Part shown: positions 1 through 8,105 of the stretch, piece after piece
How positions within the stretch are numbered: the stretch's first letter is position 1
Layout: the number at the start of each line of letters is the position of its first letter
Assembly: GCA_009773315.1 (NCBI GenBank)
Contig: WRPE01000018.1
Span: 1-55,563, forward strand
Reading direction: 5' to 3'
Length of the DNA: 55,563 bases
From: Syntrophaceae bacterium
Lineage (GTDB): Bacteria; Desulfobacterota; Syntrophia; Syntrophales; Smithellaceae
Made by a program: the position numbers and the translations under genes
Notes under the pieces: generated by a model
What the model was told of the DNA's origin: nothing
What the model saw: only the letters and a program-made list of their open reading frames with translations
Database searches by the model: none

Positions 1-1
1 C

Positions 2-175
2 TTGCTGTGCGGTGTTCTGGTTTATAAGGTCGGCATCTTCGAGGGACTGCTGATTGCGATGGCCGTGCATGGTATTATCCATTATCTTGTGTTTCGCAAG
101 GTGGATAAAATGTCAAACAAGAACATTGTCAGAAAATACATTGAGAAATTTTCAGGTGATGGTGGTGTGGACTAA
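2..175 (+). CDS. C-terminal end of an unidentified small membrane protein (5' end outside the window)
   Basis: An open frame runs in from the left edge and ends at a TAA at 173-175, giving the last 57 residues. The visible part begins with a hydrophobic stretch (Leu/Val/Ile-rich, interrupted by Lys and Glu), then a second hydrophobic segment around GLLIAMAVHGIIHYLVF, and closes with a polar, basic tail. This looks like the end of a small inner-membrane protein with one or two membrane helices. I do not recognise the family. The 137 bases that follow contain no convincing gene. Confidence 0.55.
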   Translation: MLCGVLVYKVGIFEGLLIAMAVHGIIHYLVFRKVDKMSNKNIVRKYIEKFSGDGGVD

Positions 176-250
176 AGTGTGCCTATGGAGGTTTTCCCGT
201 TCACCGGATGCGCCCGGGCCAGGGATATCTGAGGGCGGCAAAATAAATTT

Positions 251-308
251 CAATCGGAGGACAAACAAAACAGCCGGAATGGTTTTTCGCAGGCCGATTG
301 TTTTGTCC
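251..308 (+). other. Potential pseudoknot or alternative hairpin ahead of the zinc-ribbon ORF
   Basis: CAATCGG at 251-257 is complementary to CCGATTG at 294-300, and GGACAAA at 259-265 is complementary to TTTGTCC at 302-308. The two pairings interlock, so they would form an H-type pseudoknot or compete with each other. The structure ends four bases before the ATG at 313. It may instead be the imperfect terminator of the upstream gene, but no T-run follows. Confidence 0.3.
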
Positions 309-312
309 CATC

Positions 313-438
313 ATGCTGGTTAAAATCAAACAGTCCCGACGCAAACTCAAGCCACGCTCTTGCTTGTCGTGCGGCACGACGGAAAATATGAGAAACCGAC
401 GTTACTGTTCGGTTCAATGTCGGCAGCACTTACGGTAG
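313..438 (+). CDS. Small zinc-ribbon protein, probably the detached N-terminal part of the following J-domain protein
   Basis: Forty-one codons from ATG to TAG. The product is very basic at its N terminus and carries CLSCG followed 14 residues later by YCSVQC, a four-cysteine zinc-ribbon pattern. No Shine-Dalgarno is visible just upstream. The TAG at 436-438 is in the same frame as the J-domain ORF that starts two codons later, at 445. From memory of the family, delta-type J-domain proteins often start with such a CxxC...YCSxxC ribbon and continue unbroken into the downstream sequence. I therefore infer that this is the front half of a gene broken by an amber codon, although two separate proteins remain possible. 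Confidence 0.6.
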   Translation: MLVKIKQSRRKLKPRSCLSCGTTENMRNRRYCSVQCRQHLR

Positions 439-444
439 AAGCTG

Positions 445-1044
445 ATGACCCGTAACGGTTTGCTGGAAGCCATCCATGCGCGTTTCGCCACGTTTTATTT
501 TACGGATGATCTGATTGTCATGGACGTCGTGGTGCATGATGTCCGGGATGTTTTCCGCTTCAGCGCTGTGCGTAAAAAAGGATGTCGGCCTGCCGACGAT
601 TTCGGAAAGATGGCCAACCGTCTGGGAGAGGCCTGGTGGGACGAAGAGAATCGGACGAAAAGAAAATATATGGCGTCACGCAAGCTTCTGGATCTGGCCG
701 AACGTCTTGCGATTTCGGAAGGACTGGCGCGTCCGCGCCTGATCAGAGTAGCGACTGTGAAGCCGGAATCCCTGCAATATCTGGGAATGAGTAAAGCCGA
801 ACTGGGGTCGCGAGAATTAACCAGACTGATTAAAATCGCCTACCGGCGTCAAGTTAAAGTTCATCACCCCGATGCCGGCGGCGAGGCTTCAACCTTCAGA
901 AAGCTTCATGACGCTTATCAGGACCTTCTGCGCTGGGCCGATAATCCCACCTTCACCCGCCGTCGTGGCTTTCCCGATAAATGGTATTATGACGGCGCCA
1001 GCCAAAAATGGGTTCAGCCTGTGACTACGAGGCGCGCGCCGTGA
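445..1044 (+). CDS. J-domain (DnaJ-like) protein, probably the second part of an amber-interrupted gene
   Basis: A 199-residue product. Its C-terminal third has a J-domain core: the helix around LIKIAYRRQVKVHHPDAGG contains the diagnostic HPD tripeptide, followed by FRKLHDAYQDLLRWA. J domains stimulate the ATPase of DnaK-type Hsp70, so a co-chaperone or Hsp70-recruiting role is likely. The N-terminal 120 residues match no domain I can name. The DnaJ G/F region and its cysteine-rich repeat are absent. The start codon lacks a ribosome-binding site and lies two codons after an in-frame TAG that ends a zinc ribbon, so this ORF may be poorly translated or may represent the rear of a broken gene. 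Confidence 0.7.
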   Translation: MTRNGLLEAIHARFATFYFTDDLIVMDVVVHDVRDVFRFSAVRKKGCRPADDFGKMANRLGEAWWDEENRTKRKYMASRKLLDLAERLAISEGLARPRLIRVATVKPESLQYLGMSKAELGSRELTRLIKIAYRRQVKVHHPDAGGEASTFRKLHDAYQDLLRWADNPTFTRRRGFPDKWYYDGASQKWVQPVTTRRAP

Positions 1045-1115
1045 GGTGCAAGGCGTCAGGTGTAAAGGAAAAAGGAGTGACCTATCATTGTTCTTGAGCC
1101 TTGAACCTTGATTCC

Positions 1116-1748
1116 CTACAGAAGGGGGTGAATCTTTTTGATGTCTTCCGGTGTATTGAGATTGCGGAAAAGCCGGCCATCTTTGTTGAACGGGGAAATC
1201 TGCTCTTCGCCAATTGTCAGAACGCGCATATCCCGGTAGAATCCGGTGATCTTGAGTTTGTCCATCAACAGCAATCGTTTGATGGACGGCAGGCATTTGC
1301 GCGAATAAATGGCATGCAACGGCTGATAACCGTCGGCAATTTCCGGGACGATTATATCATGTTTGTCTATCTGCCCGATCAGATAAGCCATGAAATCCTT
1401 ATTCAGAAACGGCATATCGCAGGGACAGGCAAAAGCGTAATCGTTTTTAGCATAGAAAAGTCCTGTATAGATTCCCCCCAGAGGTCCTTTCTCCTTATAA
1501 ATATCCGTTACCAGCATTGCGTTAGGAAATTCCAGATAAGAGAGGGGATCATTGGTTACAATGATAACTTCTGAAAAAATCCGGCGATAAATATTTAATG
1601 CTTTTTCGATCTGACGAATGCCGCCGATTTCCAGAAACGCCTTGTTGGTACCCATGCGTGAATTTTTGCCACCAGCAAGCAAGATGCCGGTTATCAATGG
1701 CTGGGGATTTGTCAAATTGAAGGTCTCCTTCAGGTCATAATCTTGCAA
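1116..1748 (-). CDS. mobA: Molybdenum cofactor guanylyltransferase MobA
   Basis: A 210-residue nucleotidyltransferase that joins GMP from GTP to molybdopterin to make the guanine dinucleotide form of the molybdenum cofactor, as used by formate dehydrogenases and similar enzymes. The N-terminal nucleotide-binding signature ILLAGGKNSRMGTNKAF is clear. LGGIYTGL follows, then the metal-binding CDMPF, and near the end the family-typical FRNLNTPED. The length is usual for MobA. It is transcribed divergently from the OFA transporter. The first ~18 residues before the GILLAGG strand are longer than in many homologues, so the true start could lie slightly downstream. Confidence 0.9.
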   Translation of the reverse strand: MQDYDLKETFNLTNPQPLITGILLAGGKNSRMGTNKAFLEIGGIRQIEKALNIYRRIFSEVIIVTNDPLSYLEFPNAMLVTDIYKEKGPLGGIYTGLFYAKNDYAFACPCDMPFLNKDFMAYLIGQIDKHDIIVPEIADGYQPLHAIYSRKCLPSIKRLLLMDKLKITGFYRDMRVLTIGEEQISPFNKDGRLFRNLNTPEDIKKIHPLL

Positions 1749-1828
1749 AGTTATCTACCATAAAAAGACGAATTGATTGTCTAAAAAATTTATCTATTTT
1801 ATGCTTTTTATTGTTTTATACTTTTTAA

Positions 1829-1857
1829 TTGACTGTTGAAAGGTAAATCTGTAAAAG
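1829..1857 (+). promoter_or_regulatory. Candidate sigma-70 promoter for the OFA transporter
   Basis: TTGACT (1829-1834), a 17-base spacer and TAAAAG (1852-1857) lie in the AT-rich divergent region between mobA and the transporter. The -35 matches the consensus in five of six positions and the -10 in four. Confidence 0.35.
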
Positions 1858-1899
1858 TAAAAAGAGTAAAGTTTTGCTAAATTAACTAGGAGGTGCTTA

Positions 1900-3135
1900 A
1901 TGAGTAAGGATATGAAAGTATTTGGAATGAAACCTGAAGTCGGCAGATGGTTCTTTATCCTCACTGGATTTACGATGACAGTATGTTTGGGGGCGGTTTA
2001 TGCGTACAGCCTTTTTTTGAAACCGATCAGAGAAGCTTATATTGGCATAACAGCTTTTCAGGCGAATCTGCCGTACATGGTTTTTTTGGCTTTGTTTTCC
2101 GTCACAATGTTTTTTGGCGGACGCATTATGGAAAAAATGGGCCCGCGCAAACTCATGATAATCGGCGCATTTTTTGTGAGCTTAGGCTGGCTACTCTCGA
2201 GTATCGCGCCCAATATATGGGTGCTGACATTAACCTACGGCGTGATTGCCGGCGGTGGCGTTGGTCTGGTTTATGGATGCCCTGTTGCGACGGCCGCAAA
2301 ATGGTTTCCGGATAAAAAGGGTTTGGCGGTTGGTCTGGTGCTTGCAGGCTTCGGCGGATCAGCTCTGATTACAGGCAAAATTGCCGGCATCCTGCTTCCC
2401 TCTGTTGGTTTGTCGTCAACCTTTTTATATTTCGGAATCGGGTTTAGCGTGGTTCTCGTGCTTTTGAGTTTGCCTTTCAGATTTCCGGCCGCCGGCTGGG
2501 TCCCTGCGGGGTGGAAGCCTGCCGCGGGCACTGTAGCTGCGGCAGATTTTACACCGGCAGAAATGGTTAAAACGTCAACGTTCTGGAGCCTGTCTTTGTG
2601 TTTTCTCATCGGTTCAATTTCCGGTCTGATGGCCATTGGTATATCGAAACCGGTAGGTAATGAGATTATCAATATTTCCGGCGCCATGGCCGGTACGCTG
2701 GTTGGTGTTTTTGCGATTTTCAATGCAGTGGGACGTCCGCTTTTCGGCTGGCTTTGCGATACGATTACGCCGCGCTATGCAAGCATGTTGAATATGGCGT
2801 TGATCCTTGTGGTTTCTGTTCTGATGATTGGCGCCAAAGAAGGAGATACCCTCCTGTACACCCTATGCTTTATGGGTTTCTGGCTCAGCCTTGGAGGCTG
2901 GCTGGCGATCGCCCCGACATCGACGGTTACTTTCTTCGGTTTGAAGAATTACACCCGTAACTATGGCGTTGTCTTTTTTGCTTACGGTTTGGGAGCGATT
3001 TTCGGAGGGATTATTTCCGGTCAGGCCAAGGATGTGTTTGGAACCTACACGTTTGCTTTTTATCCGACGGCGGTGCTGGCGGTAGTTGGGTTGGTGATGG
3101 CTTTTGCGCTGCTTAAGCCTCCGAAGAAGGCATAA
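1900..3135 (+). CDS. OFA-family major facilitator transporter (oxalate/formate antiporter-like)
   Basis: A 411-residue inner-membrane carrier with about twelve hydrophobic segments. The opening GFTMTVCLGAVYAYSLF resembles the first helix of the OFA (oxalate:formate antiporter) family. A typical MFS loop 2-3 motif follows (GGRIMEKMGPRK). The central loop after helix 6 is short and proline/alanine-rich. Family members exchange or import small carboxylates, but the substrate cannot be read from the sequence. In a syntroph a monocarboxylate or dicarboxylate is plausible. AGGAGG sits 7 bases ahead of the ATG. The gene stands alone between a divergent mobA and a terminator. Confidence 0.85.
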   Translation: MSKDMKVFGMKPEVGRWFFILTGFTMTVCLGAVYAYSLFLKPIREAYIGITAFQANLPYMVFLALFSVTMFFGGRIMEKMGPRKLMIIGAFFVSLGWLLSSIAPNIWVLTLTYGVIAGGGVGLVYGCPVATAAKWFPDKKGLAVGLVLAGFGGSALITGKIAGILLPSVGLSSTFLYFGIGFSVVLVLLSLPFRFPAAGWVPAGWKPAAGTVAAADFTPAEMVKTSTFWSLSLCFLIGSISGLMAIGISKPVGNEIINISGAMAGTLVGVFAIFNAVGRPLFGWLCDTITPRYASMLNMALILVVSVLMIGAKEGDTLLYTLCFMGFWLSLGGWLAIAPTSTVTFFGLKNYTRNYGVVFFAYGLGAIFGGIISGQAKDVFGTYTFAFYPTAVLAVVGLVMAFALLKPPKKA

Positions 3136-3152
3136 GAGGTTTTGCTTCTGGT

Positions 3153-3183
3153 AAAAAAAGCGGGCTTTCTGCCCGCTTTTTTT
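3153..3183. terminator. Bidirectional rho-independent terminator
   Basis: AAAAAAGCGGGC, a short loop and GCCCGCTTTTTTT form a strong stem with A and T tails on both sides. It serves the transporter on the plus strand and the giant CoA-activase gene on the minus strand, whose stop codon lies inside the T tail. Confidence 0.9.
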
Positions 3184-6100
3184 ATCGGATAATCTTCCGG
3201 TCTATTCCCGCAGATTTTGTGCCCTGGCGCTCCACCATCGAATGAATGTCCTCTTTGCCCTTAAACCGCTTGACATTGAGCATAAAGATTTCCAGTTTGC
3301 TCAAGACATTGGGCGGCAGCAGGTTGCCGTCGATTTCAATCGAGATGGTCGGATATTTTCTTTCCCTGGCCCAGGGCGTGTATAATCCTTCGATGACGCG
3401 GCCGATCAGACAGGCAAACGGTGAGATGTTGACGATGCCCGAGTAACCGTCCATCATGGCGGTGGCGGCAACCCCGCTGGAGATGCTGATTTCCGAATAC
3501 AGCTCGTGGCTGACAAAATGTTTTTCTGTGTTTTTCATGATTTCGTCCATGTCGTGCGGCGCGCGCGGCACCAGGCCGGTGACACCGAGCGTGTTGCGGA
3601 CATTTTTTTCCACGTGATGTTTATAGGCATGTTCGATTTTCCAATCGATGATGTCACGAAATTCGCGGGCAAAAACACGCCGGTACCACGGTATCAACCG
3701 TAGCTTCTTTTTGAGCTCATAATGTCTCACGAAGTCGCAATAGTAAAGCCATTCTGCTACGTTGGATATTTTCCCGATGATGCCGTGGCGGCTGAGCTGC
3801 TGAATCAATTCATCGACGGCGAAATCATCGCGCCGGACGTAAATTTCTCCGACGATCAACACTTTCGGGCAGGCCTCCATTTTTCGGGCCAGTGGAATAC
3901 GGGATATGGTATCGGCAATCTCTTTCAGCACGGGAAGAACTTTCGTAATATCGCGCTCGGCCACACTGATCATTTTCTGCCAGATCTGATCATAAATAGC
4001 CATCGCTTCGGCCGGATCAGCCGCGCAGGTTCTCAGGGATGTTTCCACATCTTTCATATAATCGCCGATAATGGCGGCCCACCAGGCATATTTGGAAAAT
4101 TCCGTTCCCAGCTCGTTGTAGGAATTATCCGCATCCATCGTAAAGACCAACACGTTTTCCAGACGCAAATCCTTGAACAGGTTATCATAGAAAACAAAAT
4201 ACTGACCGGTTCGGCACGGTCCGGTCGTTGTGGGCACAAACAGGATATATATTTCATCCTTGCGGTATTTCTCGGAAGATAAATACTTAAGCGCGCTGCC
4301 TAATACAAGAAGCGACGGCAGACACTCTTTGCCGGAGGCATGATTGCGAGCCATTTGTAGTGTATAAATATCCGGTACCGGCATGGTTTCCGCGTTGATG
4401 CCCAAGCCGCGAATCGTAGCGCCGATCAACTCGGCAGAGAGCCTGCCCATGTTGGATAAGAGCAGCTTAATGCGCGGGTTATTTTTAATCGGTATCTTTT
4501 CGCCAGTGATATCATTTTTGATGTGAATTGCTTCGCCCGGATTGTTGATGAAGCGCAAACCATTGTCGTATCGTTCCTCACGAATATCGGTAAGCTTGGA
4601 ACGGTAACCTTCGATAATATCCAGAAATGCTTCAATGCGCGTATCTACACCGGCGTCGGCTGTGTGTGAATCCAACTCCAGAATCAGGAAGGGCTTAACG
4701 CCCATGATCCATTTCAGATAATGCAGCATGAAAGAGTCAGGCGCGCAGGAAAAATTGGAAATATACGTAATGAAGATATTGTCTTCGTTTTTCAAAAGCG
4801 TGCCGGCTTTCATGTCCTGCTGGCCGTAATACCAGTACATGTTGGGATAGATGGCCTGGTCTTCAAACGGAAGAATGTCGAACGGGATAACCGAATATCC
4901 GCGAGATGTGTATTTCCGGGGGATGCCCATATTGGCATCGGTGGTAAAAGAATTATAGGGGTGTCCCAGAACCGCGATCACCGCGCGTTTGGCCTGACGG
5001 GCCTCATCGAGCGCCCGTTTACCCAAATCGGTAAATTTGGCAAAGCATTCCATTTGTTTTTCGTAAGCAACATCAAAGGCATTTTTCGCTTCGCTTTCGC
5101 TTACGCCGAGTGTTGCGGCCATGGCGATGAAAGGCTCGGTGGCCTTTTGTATTCCGTACATGAAACTGACGACCGGCGCTAAATATTTTTCTTCCGGAAT
5201 TTCAGGAAAGGCTTTCTTGATATAGTAAGGCAGGCTCTGCGTGATCGGGCAGAACGTTGCCGGCGCGTTTTTTTCATAGCTTTCCATGTCCCGGAAATGT
5301 GGCAGAAATATATAATCGATCTTGCGGTTAAAGATATCCTGGACGGCCCCGTGGGCGATTTCCGCCGGGAAACAGTAACTGCTTTCTACGCGTGCCGTTC
5401 CTTCATGCGAAATCTCCTCGGAGACAAACGTTTCTATGCCCAGGGTATGGAAAAACCAGGAATAAAGCGGCCAGAGCGTATAGATGGAAAAACAGCGGGG
5501 AATGCCGACCACATAATCTCTTTTCCTGATCAGTTCTTCCGGATTTGGGGCGCACTCTTTAAAAAGAATATTGTTACGCTTTTCAATATAGTCAATCACT
5601 TCTTCTTCGTTAAAAACTTTTTTCTTGAGGATATTGGCATATTTGTTACAGCGACCGCCAAACATGTATTTACGGCCGTTGACATTAAGAATGCGGATCG
5701 GACAGAAATTATCGCAGGCTTTACACTGAAATTCCTTTTCATAGACAATGCTTGTTGCCAGGATTTGATCAAGGTCATAGGCGGTCTTGGTCAAAAAACC
5801 TTCCGTTAATTTTTGTTTGGCGAGAATGCCTACGCCGAAACAGCCCATCAGTTCGGGATCGGGCGGCACCAGAATGTCTTTATCCAGGAGCATCGCGAAA
5901 GCCAGCGGGACGGCCTTGTTTTTGGCGACACCGCCCTGCAGGACAATATTATTGCCGATGGTCCGGTTGCCCACGACGCGATTGAGATAGTTGGACACAA
6001 TCGAGGTGACGATGCCCGCGGTAATATCTTCGCGCGAAGCCCCTTGTTGTATGGCGTTGCGGATATCGGAATTGATGAAGGCGGAGCAATGTTCTCCGAA

Positions 6101-7492
6101 TTTCAGGGGTTGTGTGGCCGCAAGGGCTATAGCACCGATCTCGGCGGCCTCGGGAATATTCAGGTCGCCCTGGGCCGATTCTTCCAGGAATGATCCGGTT
6201 CCTGCGGAACAAGCTTCATTCATGGCATAATCGATCGGGACTTTGTTTTTCAGCGAAACATACTTGGCGTCCTGGCCGCCGATTTCAAAGATGGTATCGA
6301 TATTGTCCTGGTAGAATGAAGTGCCGACGGCGTGCGCAATGATTTCGTTATACACGGCGGGTGTTTCCAGAAAGACGCCGAGAATTTCGCGCGATGATCC
6401 GGTCGTTGAAGCCAGTGTAATGCTGATTTTTCCGTCGCTGATATCTTCCCGGATTTGTTTTTTCATTTCGACGAGACAGTTTTTGAGCGCGCTGACCGGA
6501 TCGCCGTGCGTGCGGCCGTAAAATGACGCAGTGACTTCGTTGGTTTCCATATCAATCAGACAGGCTTTTGTAGTCGTGGAACCGCCGTCAACGCCGAGAA
6601 TATATTCACGGCCTGCGACGACTTTGCCTTTTTGCGAAGGCAGGTAGGTGACTCTGCCCTGAGCGGTTTGCAGGCTTTTAAATCTTTTATATTGAATGTG
6701 GCTACTTTTAAATAACGAACGGATGGGCGGTAAACTGCTGCCGGATGTTCCGGCCATGAGAGCCGCGCCGTACGCCTCAAAATAGGGTGCCTGTTCAGGG
6801 ACGATGAATTCGATTTGAGGCATGCGTTCGCGGATGAAGCGCAGGATGTATTGATTTTGAGTCACACCGCCGACCAACAGGACTTTCCCTTTTTCGATTC
6901 TGGCTCTTTTTAGAAAATCGGTGACCTTGATGGCCATGACGTCGCTCAGGGACAAGACAATATCACCTGTTTTAGCTTCACCTTTATTCAATCGGTGCGT
7001 ACAATCACTTTTCATGAAAACAGAACAGCGGGAAGAGAGTTTCAACACGCGGCAGTCTTTATGGATACTGTTAATATCACTGAGTTTCATGTTCATCCGC
7101 GCCAGCTGCTGTTTGAAAAATTCGCCGGTACCCGAAGCGCACTTATTGCCTGAAAAACTGGTGACAATTTTATTGTCTTTGTCAATGGTATAGACAGCCA
7201 GATCTTCGCCACCCAGAGAAACCAGCGCGTCAATCTGATAATTGAGCTTTTGTAGAGCTTTTTCAAGGCAGAGCGGTTCAATGACACTGTTGATATTTAA
7301 GAGATGCCGCCCTTCGGTGCCAGTGGCCAGTGTCTTGATATCTTTTGGTAAATTGTGGACTGAAAGAACTTTTTTGAGCGTGTCGAGAAAATTGCCTTCA
7401 TGCAGTTCTACGGCACTCCAGATCATTTTATTGTCTTCGAGCATGGCAACCTTCACATTCGAGGAGCCAATATTAATTCCCAGACTATGCAT
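3182..7492 (-). CDS. Giant 2-hydroxyacyl-CoA dehydratase activase-type protein (two BcrAD/BadFG ATPase domains fused to DUF2229/HgdB-like regions)
   Basis: About 1436 residues. Two ASKHA ATPase modules come first. One begins LGINIGSSNVKVAML (residues ~5-260, with NKCASGTGEFF). The second begins LGVDGGSTTTKACLI (from ~300, with FEIGGQDAKYV and NEACSAGTGSF, whose Cys should ligate the activator [4Fe-4S] cluster). Near residue 590 a cysteine cluster CKACDNFC...GGRC follows, then a DUF2229-type region (from ~660) and an HgdB/BcrB-like C-terminal half (HPYNSF near 840). HgdC-type activators inject one electron, driven by ATP, into the dehydratase or benzoyl-CoA reductase. This long fused family has no settled reaction that I know of. 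The start at 7492 was chosen for AAGGGAG 5 bases upstream; an in-frame TTG at 7552 has no such site. It is monocistronic. Confidence 0.85.
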   Translation of the reverse strand: MHSLGINIGSSNVKVAMLEDNKMIWSAVELHEGNFLDTLKKVLSVHNLPKDIKTLATGTEGRHLLNINSVIEPLCLEKALQKLNYQIDALVSLGGEDLAVYTIDKDNKIVTSFSGNKCASGTGEFFKQQLARMNMKLSDINSIHKDCRVLKLSSRCSVFMKSDCTHRLNKGEAKTGDIVLSLSDVMAIKVTDFLKRARIEKGKVLLVGGVTQNQYILRFIRERMPQIEFIVPEQAPYFEAYGAALMAGTSGSSLPPIRSLFKSSHIQYKRFKSLQTAQGRVTYLPSQKGKVVAGREYILGVDGGSTTTKACLIDMETNEVTASFYGRTHGDPVSALKNCLVEMKKQIREDISDGKISITLASTTGSSREILGVFLETPAVYNEIIAHAVGTSFYQDNIDTIFEIGGQDAKYVSLKNKVPIDYAMNEACSAGTGSFLEESAQGDLNIPEAAEIGAIALAATQPLKFGEHCSAFINSDIRNAIQQGASREDITAGIVTSIVSNYLNRVVGNRTIGNNIVLQGGVAKNKAVPLAFAMLLDKDILVPPDPELMGCFGVGILAKQKLTEGFLTKTAYDLDQILATSIVYEKEFQCKACDNFCPIRILNVNGRKYMFGGRCNKYANILKKKVFNEEEVIDYIEKRNNILFKECAPNPEELIRKRDYVVGIPRCFSIYTLWPLYSWFFHTLGIETFVSEEISHEGTARVESSYCFPAEIAHGAVQDIFNRKIDYIFLPHFRDMESYEKNAPATFCPITQSLPYYIKKAFPEIPEEKYLAPVVSFMYGIQKATEPFIAMAATLGVSESEAKNAFDVAYEKQMECFAKFTDLGKRALDEARQAKRAVIAVLGHPYNSFTTDANMGIPRKYTSRGYSVIPFDILPFEDQAIYPNMYWYYGQQDMKAGTLLKNEDNIFITYISNFSCAPDSFMLHYLKWIMGVKPFLILELDSHTADAGVDTRIEAFLDIIEGYRSKLTDIREERYDNGLRFINNPGEAIHIKNDITGEKIPIKNNPRIKLLLSNMGRLSAELIGATIRGLGINAETMPVPDIYTLQMARNHASGKECLPSLLVLGSALKYLSSEKYRKDEIYILFVPTTTGPCRTGQYFVFYDNLFKDLRLENVLVFTMDADNSYNELGTEFSKYAWWAAIIGDYMKDVETSLRTCAADPAEAMAIYDQIWQKMISVAERDITKVLPVLKEIADTISRIPLARKMEACPKVLIVGEIYVRRDDFAVDELIQQLSRHGIIGKISNVAEWLYYCDFVRHYELKKKLRLIPWYRRVFAREFRDIIDWKIEHAYKHHVEKNVRNTLGVTGLVPRAPHDMDEIMKNTEKHFVSHELYSEISISSGVAATAMMDGYSGIVNISPFACLIGRVIEGLYTPWARERKYPTISIEIDGNLLPPNVLSKLEIFMLNVKRFKGKEDIHSMVERQGTKSAGIDRKIIR

Positions 7493-7523
7493 AAAAACTC
7501 CCTTAAAATAGTAATCCGAATGG

Positions 7524-7552
7524 TCAATATTACGATTAATCCGTATCGTCAA
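7524..7552 (-). promoter_or_regulatory. Candidate promoter of the giant CoA-activase gene
   Basis: Read on the minus strand: TTGACG, a 17-base spacer and TATTGA, about 25-30 bases upstream of the chosen start region. The -35 is good and the -10 weak. Confidence 0.35.
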
Positions 7553-7617
7553 GCATCAGATGAGATAATTTTTAAAAATTCTTCATACGACAAGGGATTA
7601 GAGCGCCTCAGACAACG

Positions 7618-7656
7618 AAAAAAGCAGCTGATAGCGTTTGCCGTTAGCTGCTTTTT
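7618..7656 (-). terminator. Rho-independent terminator ending the ahbB-to-atp minus-strand run
   Basis: AAAAGCAGCT and AGCTGCTTTT flank a 15-base loop, giving a near-symmetrical stem with a T-run on the minus strand. It sits after the atpB remnant and before the promoter region of the giant gene. Confidence 0.75.
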
Positions 7657-7723
7657 GTTGTTCTAATATCATTGAGTTGCCTGTTGGGATAATATCTTTG
7701 TTCAATCCCAATCCATCTCAGTT

Positions 7724-8003
7724 TTAATGAGCTTCCTCCATCGCGCCGCTGATAAACATCATGGCCAGAAGCATGAAAACCAGTGTCTGGACGATCGAGG
7801 TAAAAATCATTAAATTAAAATGGGCAACGGAACAATCAGAGGAACCAACAGCTTCCCTTTATTTCCCATCGTGTCGATCAAGAGTGAATGAAGGCCATCC
7901 ACGATGACTTCCATAGCGTTTTACAGCCGGCCCGGATAAACTTGCAGATTTCGGGTGCCAGAAATGAAACGACCGCCAGTAGAAGAACGACAAAGCAAGT
8001 GTT
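7724..8003 (-). pseudogene. atpB: Decayed ATP synthase Fo subunit a (atpB) remnant
   Basis: Three minus-strand frames together read like subunit a with most of its middle missing. Frame one gives a first-helix-like FVVLLLAVVSFLA and an AGCKTL region. After a one-base shift near 7920, frame two gives EVIVDGLHSLLIDTMGNKG and LLVPLI, then a TAA at 7810-7812. Frame three gives IFTSIVQTLVFMLLAMMF and ISGAMEEAH before TAA at 7724-7726, which matches the C-terminal helix of delta-type subunit a. An intact subunit a is roughly 230 residues; fewer than 95 are left, and the essential arginine-bearing helix is missing. It cannot make a working proton channel, so another atpB must exist elsewhere if the synthase works. 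Family matches are from memory. Confidence 0.8.
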
Positions 8004-8105
8004 GAACACAGCAAAAAATAAGGAAGGGATAAAAAGAATTGCCGGAATGATCCAGTTGGCAATTTCAAGTTTTTTTTGGAGCTGGTCTTTGGCGATGAGG
8101 TTCAC
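8004..8105 (-). pseudogene. atpI: Truncated ATP synthase subunit I (atpI) fused to the atpB remnant
   Basis: Starting at an ATG at 8105, the frame reads KDQLQKKLEIANWII and AILFIPSLFFAVF, which I recognise as the N terminus of the ~120-residue AtpI of delta-type Fo operons. After about 34 residues it runs straight into atpB-like sequence, so the last three quarters of atpI and the start of atpB have been deleted. The start overlaps the end of the upstream AtpZ-like gene by 41 bases. Confidence 0.7.

Noticed and set aside
54-323. 89-residue plus-strand open frame overlapping the partial membrane protein
   Set aside because: It runs out of frame through the membrane-protein tail, has no family-like features and no ribosome-binding site; the upstream frame to 175 is the more coherent one.
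436-438. TAG as a pyrrolysine codon
   Set aside because: TAG ends several ordinary genes in the window, no PYLIS-like hairpin is evident, and no methylamine methyltransferase or pyl gene is present. I keep the amber split as a likely mutation.
1101-1574. 157-residue plus-strand frame opposite mobA
   Set aside because: Antisense shadow; MobA motifs on the minus strand are unambiguous.
7859-8068. 69-residue minus-strand frame within the atpI/atpB remnant region
   Set aside because: It is a third frame of the decayed atp sequence; the other frames carry the recognisable subunit a and AtpI sequence.
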